From assembly GCF_016921195.1 (NCBI RefSeq), contig NZ_JAFGYF010000013.1, forward strand, positions 1 through 64,000: a stretch of 64,000 bases of DNA, in the 5' to 3' direction. This stretch comes from Cellulosimicrobium cellulans. GTDB taxonomy: Bacteria; Actinomycetota; Actinomycetes; Actinomycetales; Cellulomonadaceae. Below, in pieces: positions 26,054 through 34,714 of the stretch; within the stretch, counting starts at the first letter, position 1, and each line of letters starts with the position of its first letter. A program made the translations under genes and the position numbers. The notes under the pieces were generated by a model. It saw only the letters and a list, made by a program, of their open reading frames with translations. It ran no database searches and was not told where the DNA came from.

Positions 26054-27440
26054 CGCCGGCTCCCCGCCCGGTCACGCGCCGGACGGCCGACCGCACGATC
26101 GAGCGCCCCCCGCGGAACGCGGCGCGCAGGATCGTCGAGCGCGCCGCCAGCTCGGCGGCACGCGAGTGCCGTGCCGCCTCCCAGAGCTCGGCACGCGCGA
26201 GCACGAGCGCGGTCGGCTCGACCGTGGTGAGGCGGAACCGCTGCACGAACGCGTCGTTGCGGTGCACGCCGGGGTCGTCGCTGCGCGGCAGCCCGTACCC
26301 GTGGGCGGAGAGGAAGCCGTCGAGGACCGCAGCCGCGACCTCGTCGTCGGTGATCCGTGCCGCGACGTCGTCGGGCAGCCCCACCGCGCGCGACAGCGCC
26401 CGCAGCCGCGGCTCGTAGACCGGCTTGACCGCGGGCTTCTGCACCTTCGCGTGGTAGAGCAGGGAGAACAGGTGGTCGTCGACGCGCGGGACCGCGACGC
26501 AGCCCGCGTGCCACGTGCGCCGCCGCAGCAGGTCGTCCTGCCAGCGGCGGTCGAGGTAGCCGTCGCCCACCTCGCGGACGTCGAGGACGACCTGCTCGCC
26601 ACCCACCAGGCAGCCGTGCTGGACGCCGTCGCCTCCCGGGTCGAGGGGACGAGCCCCGGCGACCGCAGCGAGGTCGGTGCGGTCGCGCGCGAGGAGGTCG
26701 ATCTCGCGGTCGTCCTCGAGCGCCCCCGGCAGGTCCTCGGCGTTGCGCAGGACGACGTACTCGCTCGTCAGCCGCAGGACCCCGAACAGCTCGGTGAGGT
26801 CGCGCCACCCGCCGCTCCCGACCACGTCCTCCCTCACGACCTCGCGGTAGGGCTCGTCGCCCGTGTGCGCGAGGACGGCGCGCAGGCGCTCCTCGCCGAG
26901 GACGAGCGTCGCGTCGTGGAAGAACTCGCGGATGTTGTTGCTCGAGTGGATCCGGTACCCGCCGACGAGATCCCGTGCGGCCCGCTTGGCACGCGCGACG
27001 GCGAGGTTGGTCAGCTCCACGTAGCCGGTGACGTTCCGCCCGTAGCCGTAGCGCGGGTCCGGGTCCTCGACGACGACGAGGAGGAACGGACCGGCCCCGA
27101 CCTGCTGCGGCTTGGGCGACGTTCCCCACAGCTCCTGGCCGTACAGCCGCTCGAAGTTCGTGACGACCTCGTCGCGCGACCAGTGCACCTCGATCTCGGC
27201 GAGCACGCGCAGCTCGCGCCGCAGGATCGCGAGGACCTCGGCCTCGTGCTCGCGCGCGGCCGACCAGACGACGACGAGCTGGAGGTCCCGGTCGTACTGG
27301 TGGACGAACGTCCCGCGTTCCGCGTCGTGGACGAAGGTGAGCTCCGAGGGGGAGAACGCGGCGACGGGCACGGTCCCGGCGGGGGCCGCGACCGCGGCGA
27401 CGTCGGTCGTGCCGACGTCCAGCGTCCGGGGCTCGCTCAT
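26046..27440 (-). CDS. possible nucleotidyltransferase-like protein of surface polysaccharide synthesis
   Basis: I cannot name this 464-residue protein with certainty. It has two parts. The first 220 residues are alpha/beta and contain LQLVVVWSAAREHEAEVLAI and GGYRIHSSNNIREFFHDATL. Near residue 225 the sequence YVVLRNAEDLPGALEDDREI followed by DLLARD resembles the DxD-type active site of sugar-linked nucleotidyltransferase-fold proteins in capsule clusters. HLFSLLYHAKVQKPAVKPVY follows and looks like a helical cap. ATG 27440 has GGGGAGG upstream and heads a five-gene minus-strand operon with the kinases, deacetylase and a GT2. Confidence 0.5.
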   Translation of the reverse strand: MSEPRTLDVGTTDVAAVAAPAGTVPVAAFSPSELTFVHDAERGTFVHQYDRDLQLVVVWSAAREHEAEVLAILRRELRVLAEIEVHWSRDEVVTNFERLYGQELWGTSPKPQQVGAGPFLLVVVEDPDPRYGYGRNVTGYVELTNLAVARAKRAARDLVGGYRIHSSNNIREFFHDATLVLGEERLRAVLAHTGDEPYREVVREDVVGSGGWRDLTELFGVLRLTSEYVVLRNAEDLPGALEDDREIDLLARDRTDLAAVAGARPLDPGGDGVQHGCLVGGEQVVLDVREVGDGYLDRRWQDDLLRRRTWHAGCVAVPRVDDHLFSLLYHAKVQKPAVKPVYEPRLRALSRAVGLPDDVAARITDDEVAAAVLDGFLSAHGYGLPRSDDPGVHRNDAFVQRFRLTTVEPTALVLARAELWEAARHSRAAELAARSTILRAAFRGGRSIVRSAVRRVTGRGAGDD

Positions 27441-27538
27441 CTGGGACCTCCCCTGTGTCTCCGGTACACGTGTGTGCCGGCGACCGACCAGCAGACAGTA
27501 ACGTACGGCCACCGGCAGGCGGCCAGTACCCCTCGCGC

Positions 27539-27546
27539 GGGTGAAC
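27539..27546 (+). promoter_or_regulatory. GGGTGAAC motif upstream of the LamG protein gene
   Basis: GGGTGAACTTGCC matches GGGTGAA-N3-GCC exactly. It lies 46 bp upstream of a TTCGAT -10 candidate (27585-27590) for the plus-strand gene. It also lies 99 bp upstream of the divergent operon starting at 27440. Confidence 0.55.
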
Positions 27547-27668
27547 TTGCCCGAGCGCTCTCCCGCTGCGGGTCGTCCGCATGGTTCGATCAGGGGTGGT
27601 ACGTGCGCCCGGGGGCGAGCGCTGTTTCCCTCGCTGAGAGTCCGAGCACACACGACTGGCAGGTCATC

Positions 27669-30600
27669 ATGTCCGTTCCCGCTTGGCGACGCCGCCGTCC
27701 CGCCAGAGGAGTCGCCGCCCTGGTCGCCGTGACCCTGGGCGTCGGGGTCCTCGCCACGGCGTCCGAGAACGGCGACTGGGGCACGGCCCCGGCCGCCGCC
27801 GCGGTGGACGAGGTCGTCGGCGACGTGGCCGCGGAGGCGCGCGTCGTCGGGGGCGCGGTCGGGCAGGACGTCGCCCCGAACTTCCCGGCGTCGCACCGCG
27901 GCCCGCAGGCGCCGAGCACCGTCGCGCGGTCCCTGTGGTGGTCGTGGACGGCTCCGGCGTCGGGACCCGTGACGTTCTCCACCGCGGGCAGCGAGCTCGA
28001 CACGGTCCTGCGCGTGCGCGAGGGGTCCGGGCACGGTCCGGTCCTCGCGACGAACGACGACGACGGCGACGTGTCGACGTCCGCCGTCACGGTCGACGCG
28101 CAGGCGGGTGAGAAGTACCTCGTCGAGGTCCAGGTGCCCGCTGACGAGGGCCTGGTCGGCCTGTCGTGGCGACCCGCCGTGGCGGCCGACGAGCCGGCCG
28201 GCCCGGGTGCGGCGCCGGAATCGTCCACGGCGCTCACCGCCCCGGGCATCCCGCTCGTGGGGAACACGGGCGAGAAGCCGCAGTCGAAGGTGTGGTTCGC
28301 CCACGGCTCGTGGTGGGCGGTCCTCGCGTCGGCCAGCACGAGCCCCGCCGGCACCTGGGTGTGGCGCTACGACGGTGCCGCCTGGACGAACGTGACCTCG
28401 GTGTCGACACGGACCGACGTGCGCGCGGACGTCAAGCAGGTCGGCGACGTGGTCCACGTGCTCCTGCACGGCTCGTCGAGCGCGTTGGTGTCGCTCCAGT
28501 ACTCCGCCGCGGGCGACACGTACGTGCCGTGGGGCGCGCGGCCCGCGGCGACCGCGCTCTCTCTCCCCGGCAGCGAGACGGCGACGCTCGACGTCGACTC
28601 CACGGGTCGCATGTGGGTCGCGTCCGACACGGCGTCGACCGTCCAGGTCCGTTACGCGGACGCACCGTACGGATCGTTCTCCGCGCCCGTCACGCTCGCG
28701 TCCGGGATCACCGAGGACGACATCGCCCTCGTGACCGCGATGCCCGGCGGGAAGATCGGCGTGCTCTGGTCGAACCAGGCCACGGAGCGCTTCGGCTTCC
28801 GCACCCATGCCGACGGCGCGCCGCCCTCGACGTGGGCTGCGGACGAGAAGCCCGCACAGTCGTCGGCGTTGCCGATCGGCGACGGGTTCGCGGACGACCA
28901 CCTCAACGTCGCCGTCACGTCCGACGGGACGCTCTACGCGGCGATCAAGACCTCGTACGACTCCGCGTCGGCGACGACGATCGGCCTCCTCGTGCGCCGC
29001 CCGGGTGGCACGTGGGACCCGGTCTACGAGGTCGACCGACGTGGCACCCGGCCCATCGTGCTCGTCGACGAGCAGACGGGGTTCCTCCGGGTCGTCTACA
29101 CGGCGAGCGAGCAGCTCGACGACATCCTCGAGAAGGTCACGCCGCTCGACGACATCGACTTCTCCGACGGGCCCGACGTCGTGCTCGACGGGTCGTACAA
29201 CAACGTCACGAGCTCCAAGGCGAACGTCCCGGGCGAGGCGCTCGTCCTCGCGGCGTCGAGCGCGACGACCGGCACGGCGCGCCTCGGCTGGACGGCGCTC
29301 GGGGCGCCGACGGCGACCGACGGCGTCGCCTCGACGGTCGCGGGCGGCGTCGCCACGGGCGTGCTCCAGGGCTCGTCGCCCACCGACGTGCCGCTGCACT
29401 TCGAGATCGTGCAGGGCGCCGCGCACGGGACCGCGGTGGTGACGGACGCGGCGACGGGCGCGTTCCGCTACACGCCGGCGGCCGGGTTCGTCGGCCCCGA
29501 CGCCTTCACGTTCCGCGTCCGTGCCGGCGACCTGTGGTCGAACGTCGCGCGCACGAGCCTCGCGGTGACCTCCGAGGCCGGCGCTCGCGGGCGCTGGGAC
29601 CTCGACGAGGGGACGGGGCTGGTCGCCACCGACACGTCGGGGTGGGGGCAGACGGGCGCGCTCTCGGGCGGCACGACCTGGGTCTCCGGCCGCAGCGGCA
29701 AGGCGCTGCGCTTCGACGGGTCGTCCGGCAAGGTGACCGTCCCGGACTCCGCGGGGCTGGACCTGGCGGGGACGATGACGGTGGCGGCGTGGGTGCGGCC
29801 GGAGCGGGTGGCGACGCAGCACGTGGTGAAGAAGGCGCAGTCGTACGAGGTGGACGGGTACGAGCTGAGCGTGGCGAGCACGGGTCGGCCGTTCTTCCGG
29901 GTGAACCAGGCGTCGTCGGGGGACGTGTTCCGGGTGAACGCGTCGTCGGCGGCGGTGGCGGACGGTTCGACGTGGACGCACGTGGTGGGGACGTTCGACG
30001 GGTCGCGGTTGCGGTTGTTCGTGGACGGTGTGGAGCAGGGTTCGGTGGCGGGTCCGGCGGCGGTGGGGACGAACGCGTTGCCGTTGGTGATCGGTGACCA
30101 GTCGGGTGGGGGGTATCCGTTCCAGGGTGCGGTGGACGGGGTGCGGTTGTACGACCGTGCGCTGAGCGCGTCCGAGGTCGCCGCCCTCTACGCCGGCTCG
30201 CCGCCGGGGCCGGTCGCGCCCGTCGCGACGCCGGGGTCGCTCGCGACCGTCACGGGGACCGCCGCCCAGGGCGTGCTCTCGGCCCAGGCGACGGGCGCCC
30301 CGACGTTCGAGGTCGTCCAGGCACCGGCCTCCGGGTCGGTCGTCGTGACGGACGCGTCGACCGGTGCGTTCCGCTACACGCCCGCGGCCGGGTTCGTCGG
30401 CCCCGACCCCTTCACGTTCCGTGTCCGTGCGGGCGGCGTCTGGTCGGCCCCCGCGACGGTCGACGTGCGCGTCCTCGCCGAGACCGGCACGCGCGGTGTC
30501 TGGGACCTCGACGAGACGTCGGGGACGACGGCGGCCGACCGGTCGGGCTGGTCGCAGACCGGGACGCTCTCGGGCGGCACGTCGCGCGTCGCCGGCGTCG

Positions 30601-32204
30601 ACGGCCGGGCCGTCCGGTTCGACGGCACCAACGGCAAGATCACCGTGGCCGACCGCGCCTCGTTGGACCTGGCGGGGACGATGACGGTGGCGGCGTGGGT
30701 GCGGCCGGAGCGGGTGGCGACGCAGCACGTGGTGAAGAAGGCGCAGTCGTACGAGGTGGACGGGTACGAGCTGAGCGTGGCGAGCACGGGTCGGCCGTTC
30801 TTCCGGGTGAACCAGGCGTCGTCGGGGGACGTGTTCCGGGTGAACGCGTCGTCGGCGGCGGTGGCGGACGGTTCGACGTGGACGCACGTGGTGGGGACGT
30901 TCGACGGGTCGCGGTTGCGGTTGTTCGTGGACGGTGTGGAGCAGGGTTCGGTGGCGGGTCCGGCGGCGGTGGGGACGAACGCGTTGCCGTTGGTGATCGG
31001 TGACCAGTCGGGTGGGGGGTATCCGTTCCAGGGTGCGGTGGACGGGGTGCGGTTGTACGACCGTGCGCTGAGCGCGTCCGAGGTCGCCGCCCTCTACGCC
31101 GGCTCGGCGGGTGCGACCGGACCGGGCACCGAGCCCGGCGTCGACCCGACGGCTCCCGGCACCGACCCCACGGACCCGGCCACCGACCCCACGGATCCGG
31201 GCACGGACCCGACCGACCCGGGCCCCGACCCGACCGACCCGGGCACCGACCCGACCGACCCGGGCACGGACCCGACCGACCCGGTCGAGCCCGTGGAGCC
31301 GCCCGCGGTGGAGGACCTCGCGCTGTCGACCGTCGCCCGGACCGCGGTCGCGGGCACGGTCGCGGTGCACGGCACCGCGGGCGCGACGCTCGAGATCGTG
31401 AGCCGGCCGACGTCCGGCACGGTCGAGGTCACCGACCCGGCGGCAGGCGCGGTCCGCTTCACGCCCGAGCCCGGGTTCGTCGGGACGACGTCGTTCACCG
31501 TGCGCGCAGGTGCCGAGGGCGCGTGGTCGGAGCCCGCGACGGTCACGGTGCGCGTGCTCCTGACGTCGGGCGCGCGCGGCGCGTGGCGCTTCGACGAGAC
31601 CGGCTCCGCGGCCGCGGACGGCTCGGGGTGGGGCACGGACGGCGCGCTCGCGTCGAGCGGCGTGACGCGCGTGGGCGGCGTGTCCGGGAGCGCCGTCCGG
31701 TTCGACGGGTCCGCGGGCCGCGTGAGCGTCCCGGACGCGGCCGCCCTCGACCTGTCGGGCCCGATGACGGTCGCGGCGTGGGTGCGGCCCGAGCGCGTCG
31801 CGACGCAGTACGTCGCCAAGAAGGCCGTCCTCGCGACGCACGACGGGTACGAGATCGGCCTGTCCGCCGCGGGCAAGGCGTTCTTCCGGGTCAACCAGGC
31901 GACGTCCGGCGACATGTTCCGTGCCGAAGCGACGTCGTCCTACCCGGTCGACGGGCAGACGTGGACCCACCTCGTGGGCGTGTTCGACGGTTCGCGCGTG
32001 CGGCTCTACGTCGACGGCGTCGAGCAGGGCTCCGTGGCCGGGCCGGACTCGGTCGGGACCAACGACCGGCCGCTCGTCGTCGGGGACCAGCCGGGCGGTG
32101 GGTACCCGCTGAAGGGCGCCGTCGACGACGTCCTGCTCCTCGACCGGGCCCTGAGCCCGGCGGAGGTCGCGGCCCTCGCGAGCGGGAGCTTCCCGACCCC
32201 CTGA
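27669..32204 (+). CDS. secreted multimodular protein with three Ig-like/LamG modules
   Basis: A 1511-residue exported protein. A basic N-terminus and hydrophobic stretch (GVAALVAVTLGVGVLATA) form a signal peptide. Residues about 67-167 resemble a PPC-type beta-sandwich (LWWSWTAPASGPVTF). Residues about 195-545 have repeated Trp- and Asp-rich strands suggesting a sialidase-like propeller. Then come three modules, each an Ig/cadherin-like domain (AFRYTPAAGFVGPD) plus a LamG/concanavalin-like domain: residues 550-843, 850-1145 and 1213-1511. A (TDPTDPG)n linker separates modules 2 and 3. No sortase signal was seen. It may bind the polymer made by this cluster. LamG1 and LamG2 share identical DNA. 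Confidence 0.82.
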   Translation: MSVPAWRRRRPARGVAALVAVTLGVGVLATASENGDWGTAPAAAAVDEVVGDVAAEARVVGGAVGQDVAPNFPASHRGPQAPSTVARSLWWSWTAPASGPVTFSTAGSELDTVLRVREGSGHGPVLATNDDDGDVSTSAVTVDAQAGEKYLVEVQVPADEGLVGLSWRPAVAADEPAGPGAAPESSTALTAPGIPLVGNTGEKPQSKVWFAHGSWWAVLASASTSPAGTWVWRYDGAAWTNVTSVSTRTDVRADVKQVGDVVHVLLHGSSSALVSLQYSAAGDTYVPWGARPAATALSLPGSETATLDVDSTGRMWVASDTASTVQVRYADAPYGSFSAPVTLASGITEDDIALVTAMPGGKIGVLWSNQATERFGFRTHADGAPPSTWAADEKPAQSSALPIGDGFADDHLNVAVTSDGTLYAAIKTSYDSASATTIGLLVRRPGGTWDPVYEVDRRGTRPIVLVDEQTGFLRVVYTASEQLDDILEKVTPLDDIDFSDGPDVVLDGSYNNVTSSKANVPGEALVLAASSATTGTARLGWTALGAPTATDGVASTVAGGVATGVLQGSSPTDVPLHFEIVQGAAHGTAVVTDAATGAFRYTPAAGFVGPDAFTFRVRAGDLWSNVARTSLAVTSEAGARGRWDLDEGTGLVATDTSGWGQTGALSGGTTWVSGRSGKALRFDGSSGKVTVPDSAGLDLAGTMTVAAWVRPERVATQHVVKKAQSYEVDGYELSVASTGRPFFRVNQASSGDVFRVNASSAAVADGSTWTHVVGTFDGSRLRLFVDGVEQGSVAGPAAVGTNALPLVIGDQSGGGYPFQGAVDGVRLYDRALSASEVAALYAGSPPGPVAPVATPGSLATVTGTAAQGVLSAQATGAPTFEVVQAPASGSVVVTDASTGAFRYTPAAGFVGPDPFTFRVRAGGVWSAPATVDVRVLAETGTRGVWDLDETSGTTAADRSGWSQTGTLSGGTSRVAGVDGRAVRFDGTNGKITVADRASLDLAGTMTVAAWVRPERVATQHVVKKAQSYEVDGYELSVASTGRPFFRVNQASSGDVFRVNASSAAVADGSTWTHVVGTFDGSRLRLFVDGVEQGSVAGPAAVGTNALPLVIGDQSGGGYPFQGAVDGVRLYDRALSASEVAALYAGSAGATGPGTEPGVDPTAPGTDPTDPATDPTDPGTDPTDPGPDPTDPGTDPTDPGTDPTDPVEPVEPPAVEDLALSTVARTAVAGTVAVHGTAGATLEIVSRPTSGTVEVTDPAAGAVRFTPEPGFVGTTSFTVRAGAEGAWSEPATVTVRVLLTSGARGAWRFDETGSAAADGSGWGTDGALASSGVTRVGGVSGSAVRFDGSAGRVSVPDAAALDLSGPMTVAAWVRPERVATQYVAKKAVLATHDGYEIGLSAAGKAFFRVNQATSGDMFRAEATSSYPVDGQTWTHLVGVFDGSRVRLYVDGVEQGSVAGPDSVGTNDRPLVVGDQPGGGYPLKGAVDDVLLLDRALSPAEVAALASGSFPTP
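29758..30200 (+). repeat. 443-bp direct repeat, copy 1 (LamG1)
   Basis: This block appears identical, base by base, to 30664-31106 at an offset of 906 bp and encodes most of the LamG1 domain. Codon choice inside is unusual for the gene (almost only GTG, GGG/GGT, TTG, CGG, GCG) until about 30180. Confidence 0.93.
30664..31106 (+). repeat. 443-bp direct repeat, copy 2 (LamG2)
   Basis: Second copy of the block at 29758-30200. The flanking Ig-like domains are clearly diverged between the two modules, so identity is confined to the LamG part. The third LamG domain (31740-32180) is related in protein sequence but uses the normal C-ending codons. Confidence 0.93.
31134..31290 (+). repeat. Thr-Asp-Pro linker repeat
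   Basis: A tandem run of GGCACCGACCCGACCGACCC-like units encodes (G/P)TDPTDP repeats between LamG modules 2 and 3. It is a typical flexible extracellular linker. Confidence 0.85.
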
Positions 32205-32233
32205 CCACACCGCCGGACCGTGGCCCCGCCGCC

Positions 32234-32245
32234 CCGCTCGAGCGG
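32234..32245. terminator. short palindrome between convergent genes
   Basis: CCGCTCGAGCGG is a perfect 12-bp palindrome flanked by further GCCGCC/CGGCGG complementarity in the 54-bp gap between the LamG gene and the opposing operon end. It could serve as a weak bidirectional terminator. Confidence 0.4.
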
Positions 32246-32258
32246 CGGCACACCCGGC

Positions 32259-33470
32259 TCAGTCGGCGGCAGCACCCGGCACGGCCGGGGACGCGGGGAC
32301 CTCTGGACGCCGCGCGAGGCGGCGGCGGAGCCGGCCGACGAGGGGGATGGCCCGCAGCACCCAGCCGACCGGGCGTGGACCGAGGGCCGCCGTGTACGAC
32401 GCGGTGCGCAGCCGCGACGGGTAGAGCTCGTTCTGGTCGGGGTACATCGACGGGTGCATGCACGTGTCGAGGAACGTGACGGTCGGGTCGGCCGCGAGCA
32501 TGCGCACGCTCAGCAGCCGCCCCACGACGCCGGGCGCGAAGCGCGCGAAGCGGTCCGCGTACTCGTCGTACCACGCGAAGACGTGCGACCCCGAGCGCAG
32601 GAACCCCGCCATGTACAGCGTCACGCCGGCGACGGCGAGCGCCACGATCGACGCGTTCCCGCTCGCGGCGTACGAGGAGAACACCTCGCTGAACCAGGCC
32701 TCGCCGCCCTCGATCCGGGAGAACCCCGGGCCGTTGCGCTCGGGGTCCGCCTTCCACGTCTCGTGCTCGAACGCGAGGAACTCGGCCGGGTCGGCCACCG
32801 GGACGAGCGCCGCCGCGGACAGCGTGACCGGCTGGCCCAGCTCGTCGCCGAGGCGGCGCGCGCGGCGGCGCACGGCCTTGGCGCGGGACCGCGGGACGTG
32901 CGCGAGCGGGTCCTCGCTCGCGGGCAGCTCGGCGAAGCGGACGGCCGCGCGGTCGTCCCCGCCCCACACGTGGAGCGTGACGCGCGCGGCGTCGAGAGCC
33001 CGGTGCAGCGCGCCGCCCGCCGCGCCGTCGTCGGCGACGTAGGCGAACGCGAACGCACGGCCGAGCTCGCGTCCGTGGGCGCGCAGCGCGGCGACGAGCG
33101 CGGCGGCCGCCGCGTCGGGCTCGGCCTCGTCGAGGAGCGGCGAGCCGAGCGACGTCACCTGGTTGAGGACGGGCCCGTCGTTCGACGCGTGGCGCCGGGG
33201 CCAGTGGCGGTCTCCCGGCACCATCTCGTACGGCATGACGGCGACCCATCGGCCGTCGCGCTCGACCACGAGGAGGCGGACGCCGCCGTCGTGGTCGAAG
33301 TGCGCGACCGTCGGCAGCAGGAAGTCGGGCTCGAAGAAGACGTTGGGCTCGGCGGCGCGGTGCGCGAGCGCGCGCCACGCCGCGACGTCGGCGTCGGAGA
33401 TGCCGCGCACCGCGACGGTGCGGGACGTGGTGGCCGACCCCCCGGGCCGGCCCGGGTGCGTCATCGTCAT
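32259..33470 (-). CDS. GNAT (BioF2/CelD-like) acetyltransferase
   Basis: A 403-residue protein of the two-GNAT-lobe type (Acetyltransf_6). Core segments are AHRAAEPNVFFEPDFLLPTV, RSRAKAVRRRARRLGDELGQ, FLAFEHETWKADPERNGPGF and FAWYDEYADRFARFAPGVVG; the last is the acyl-CoA/product-site region seen in CelD and FemAB-like proteins. In surface polysaccharide clusters such enzymes usually add acyl or aminoacyl groups to the polymer. It is the last gene of a seven-gene operon running from the ABC exporter. ATG 33470 overlaps the upstream paralogue by 4 bp. Confidence 0.8.
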   Translation of the reverse strand: MTMTHPGRPGGSATTSRTVAVRGISDADVAAWRALAHRAAEPNVFFEPDFLLPTVAHFDHDGGVRLLVVERDGRWVAVMPYEMVPGDRHWPRRHASNDGPVLNQVTSLGSPLLDEAEPDAAAAALVAALRAHGRELGRAFAFAYVADDGAAGGALHRALDAARVTLHVWGGDDRAAVRFAELPASEDPLAHVPRSRAKAVRRRARRLGDELGQPVTLSAAALVPVADPAEFLAFEHETWKADPERNGPGFSRIEGGEAWFSEVFSSYAASGNASIVALAVAGVTLYMAGFLRSGSHVFAWYDEYADRFARFAPGVVGRLLSVRMLAADPTVTFLDTCMHPSMYPDQNELYPSRLRTASYTAALGPRPVGWVLRAIPLVGRLRRRLARRPEVPASPAVPGAAAD

Positions 33471-34714
33471 GACGACTCCTTGTGCTCGATGCTCGCCGGT
33501 CCCGGACCCGCGTCCGTGGCCGGGACCGGACGCGCCGCCGCGTCCGGCCGGGACGCGAGGCCGCGCACCCGGGAGAGGGCGCGGCGGGCTCGGGCGGCGG
33601 CGTCGCCCGCCCGGGTCGCGAGGAGGCGCAGTCGCGCGGAACGGCGCAGCAGCGCTCGGCCGACGACGCCGCGCGGCGCGATGACGACGCCGCGGAGCGT
33701 CCGGCGGTCGCGGTAGAGGCCGGACGGCACCGCGTACCGGGGATGCAGGCACGGGTCGAAGAGCGTCGCGTCGGTGTGCTCGAGCACGTGCTCCTGCTCG
33801 ACGACCCGCCCGATCGACCCGGGGCTGAACTTCGCGAACCGCTCGTCGTAGGTGTCCATGAGGGAGTAGAGCCGGTCCCCGGCCCGCAGGACGACGGAGA
33901 TGAAGACCACCTCGTCCCCTGCGGTGAGGACGAACAGGTGGAGCCGGCCCCGTGCGCGCAGGTCGTCGGCGACGTCGGTGAACCACTCGAGCGCGCCGGG
34001 GACCACCTGGAGCGCCCCGCCCTCGTCGGTCGTGCCCTTCCACCCGGCCGCCTCCAGGCGGACGAACTCGGCGAACGCGTCCGGGTCGAGGCCCGCGTCG
34101 GTCATGACCAGCGGTCCGACGTCGCGCTCGAGGCGCCGCCGCAGCCGCTCGACCTGCTTGCGCCGGGACGCGCTGAGCGCCTCGCGGGGCGCCGGGCCGC
34201 CGGCGGTCGGGACGAGCGCGGCCCGCTCGAAGCGGTAGCGCTCCACGAGCGGCACGTCGTGCGCGCGGCACGCTGCTTCCAGGGCCTCGTCGAACCGCCC
34301 GCCGACGGGGACCAGGGTCAGCTCGACGAGACCGGGCAGGCCCGAGGCACGCGTCGACAGGTGGTTGAGCAGCGTGCCCAGCGTCTCGGCGGGCCTGTCC
34401 TCGTCGACGAGAGGGACGCACAGGGGCGACTCGGACCCGAGGAACGGGCCGGCGGTCGTCGCGTAGGGCAGCGGGGTGCGTGCGAATCGTCGCGCCCTGC
34501 TCAGGGGCAGGAACGCGTGCATCGCGTCGTCGTCCTCGACGACGACGGCGACGATGCCCTTCGCGCTCGGCAGGTGCCGCACCGCGGTGGCGAGATAGGC
34601 GGGGGAGAGGAACGGGTTCGGCTCGAGCGCGCGGTCGACGAGGTCGGCCCACCGCTCGTGGTCGGCCGCCGTGAGGTCCTCGAGCGCGACGGTCCGCGCC
34701 CGCAGCGCGCTCAT
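33467..34714 (-). CDS. GNAT (BioF2/CelD-like) acetyltransferase, second paralogue
   Basis: A 415-residue paralogue of the next gene. LVDRALEPNPFLSPAYLATA matches the N-terminal lobe. ALSASRRKQVERLRRRLERD, FVRLEAAGWKGTTDEGGALQ and YSLMDTYDERFAKFSPGSIG match the second lobe. A basic Ala/Arg/Pro-rich 60-residue tail follows. The tandem pair suggests two different acyl decorations or a heteromeric enzyme. ATG 34714 overlaps the stop of the upstream GT by 4 bp. Confidence 0.8.
   Translation of the reverse strand: MSALRARTVALEDLTAADHERWADLVDRALEPNPFLSPAYLATAVRHLPSAKGIVAVVVEDDDAMHAFLPLSRARRFARTPLPYATTAGPFLGSESPLCVPLVDEDRPAETLGTLLNHLSTRASGLPGLVELTLVPVGGRFDEALEAACRAHDVPLVERYRFERAALVPTAGGPAPREALSASRRKQVERLRRRLERDVGPLVMTDAGLDPDAFAEFVRLEAAGWKGTTDEGGALQVVPGALEWFTDVADDLRARGRLHLFVLTAGDEVVFISVVLRAGDRLYSLMDTYDERFAKFSPGSIGRVVEQEHVLEHTDATLFDPCLHPRYAVPSGLYRDRRTLRGVVIAPRGVVGRALLRRSARLRLLATRAGDAAARARRALSRVRGLASRPDAAARPVPATDAGPGPASIEHKESS

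Noticed and set aside
26046-32210. Very long open frame on the minus strand opposite the LamG gene
   Set aside because: It continues the frame of the real gene ending at 26046 through antisense DNA. Its composition is Arg/His/Gly-rich without domains, a normal artefact of about 74% GC.
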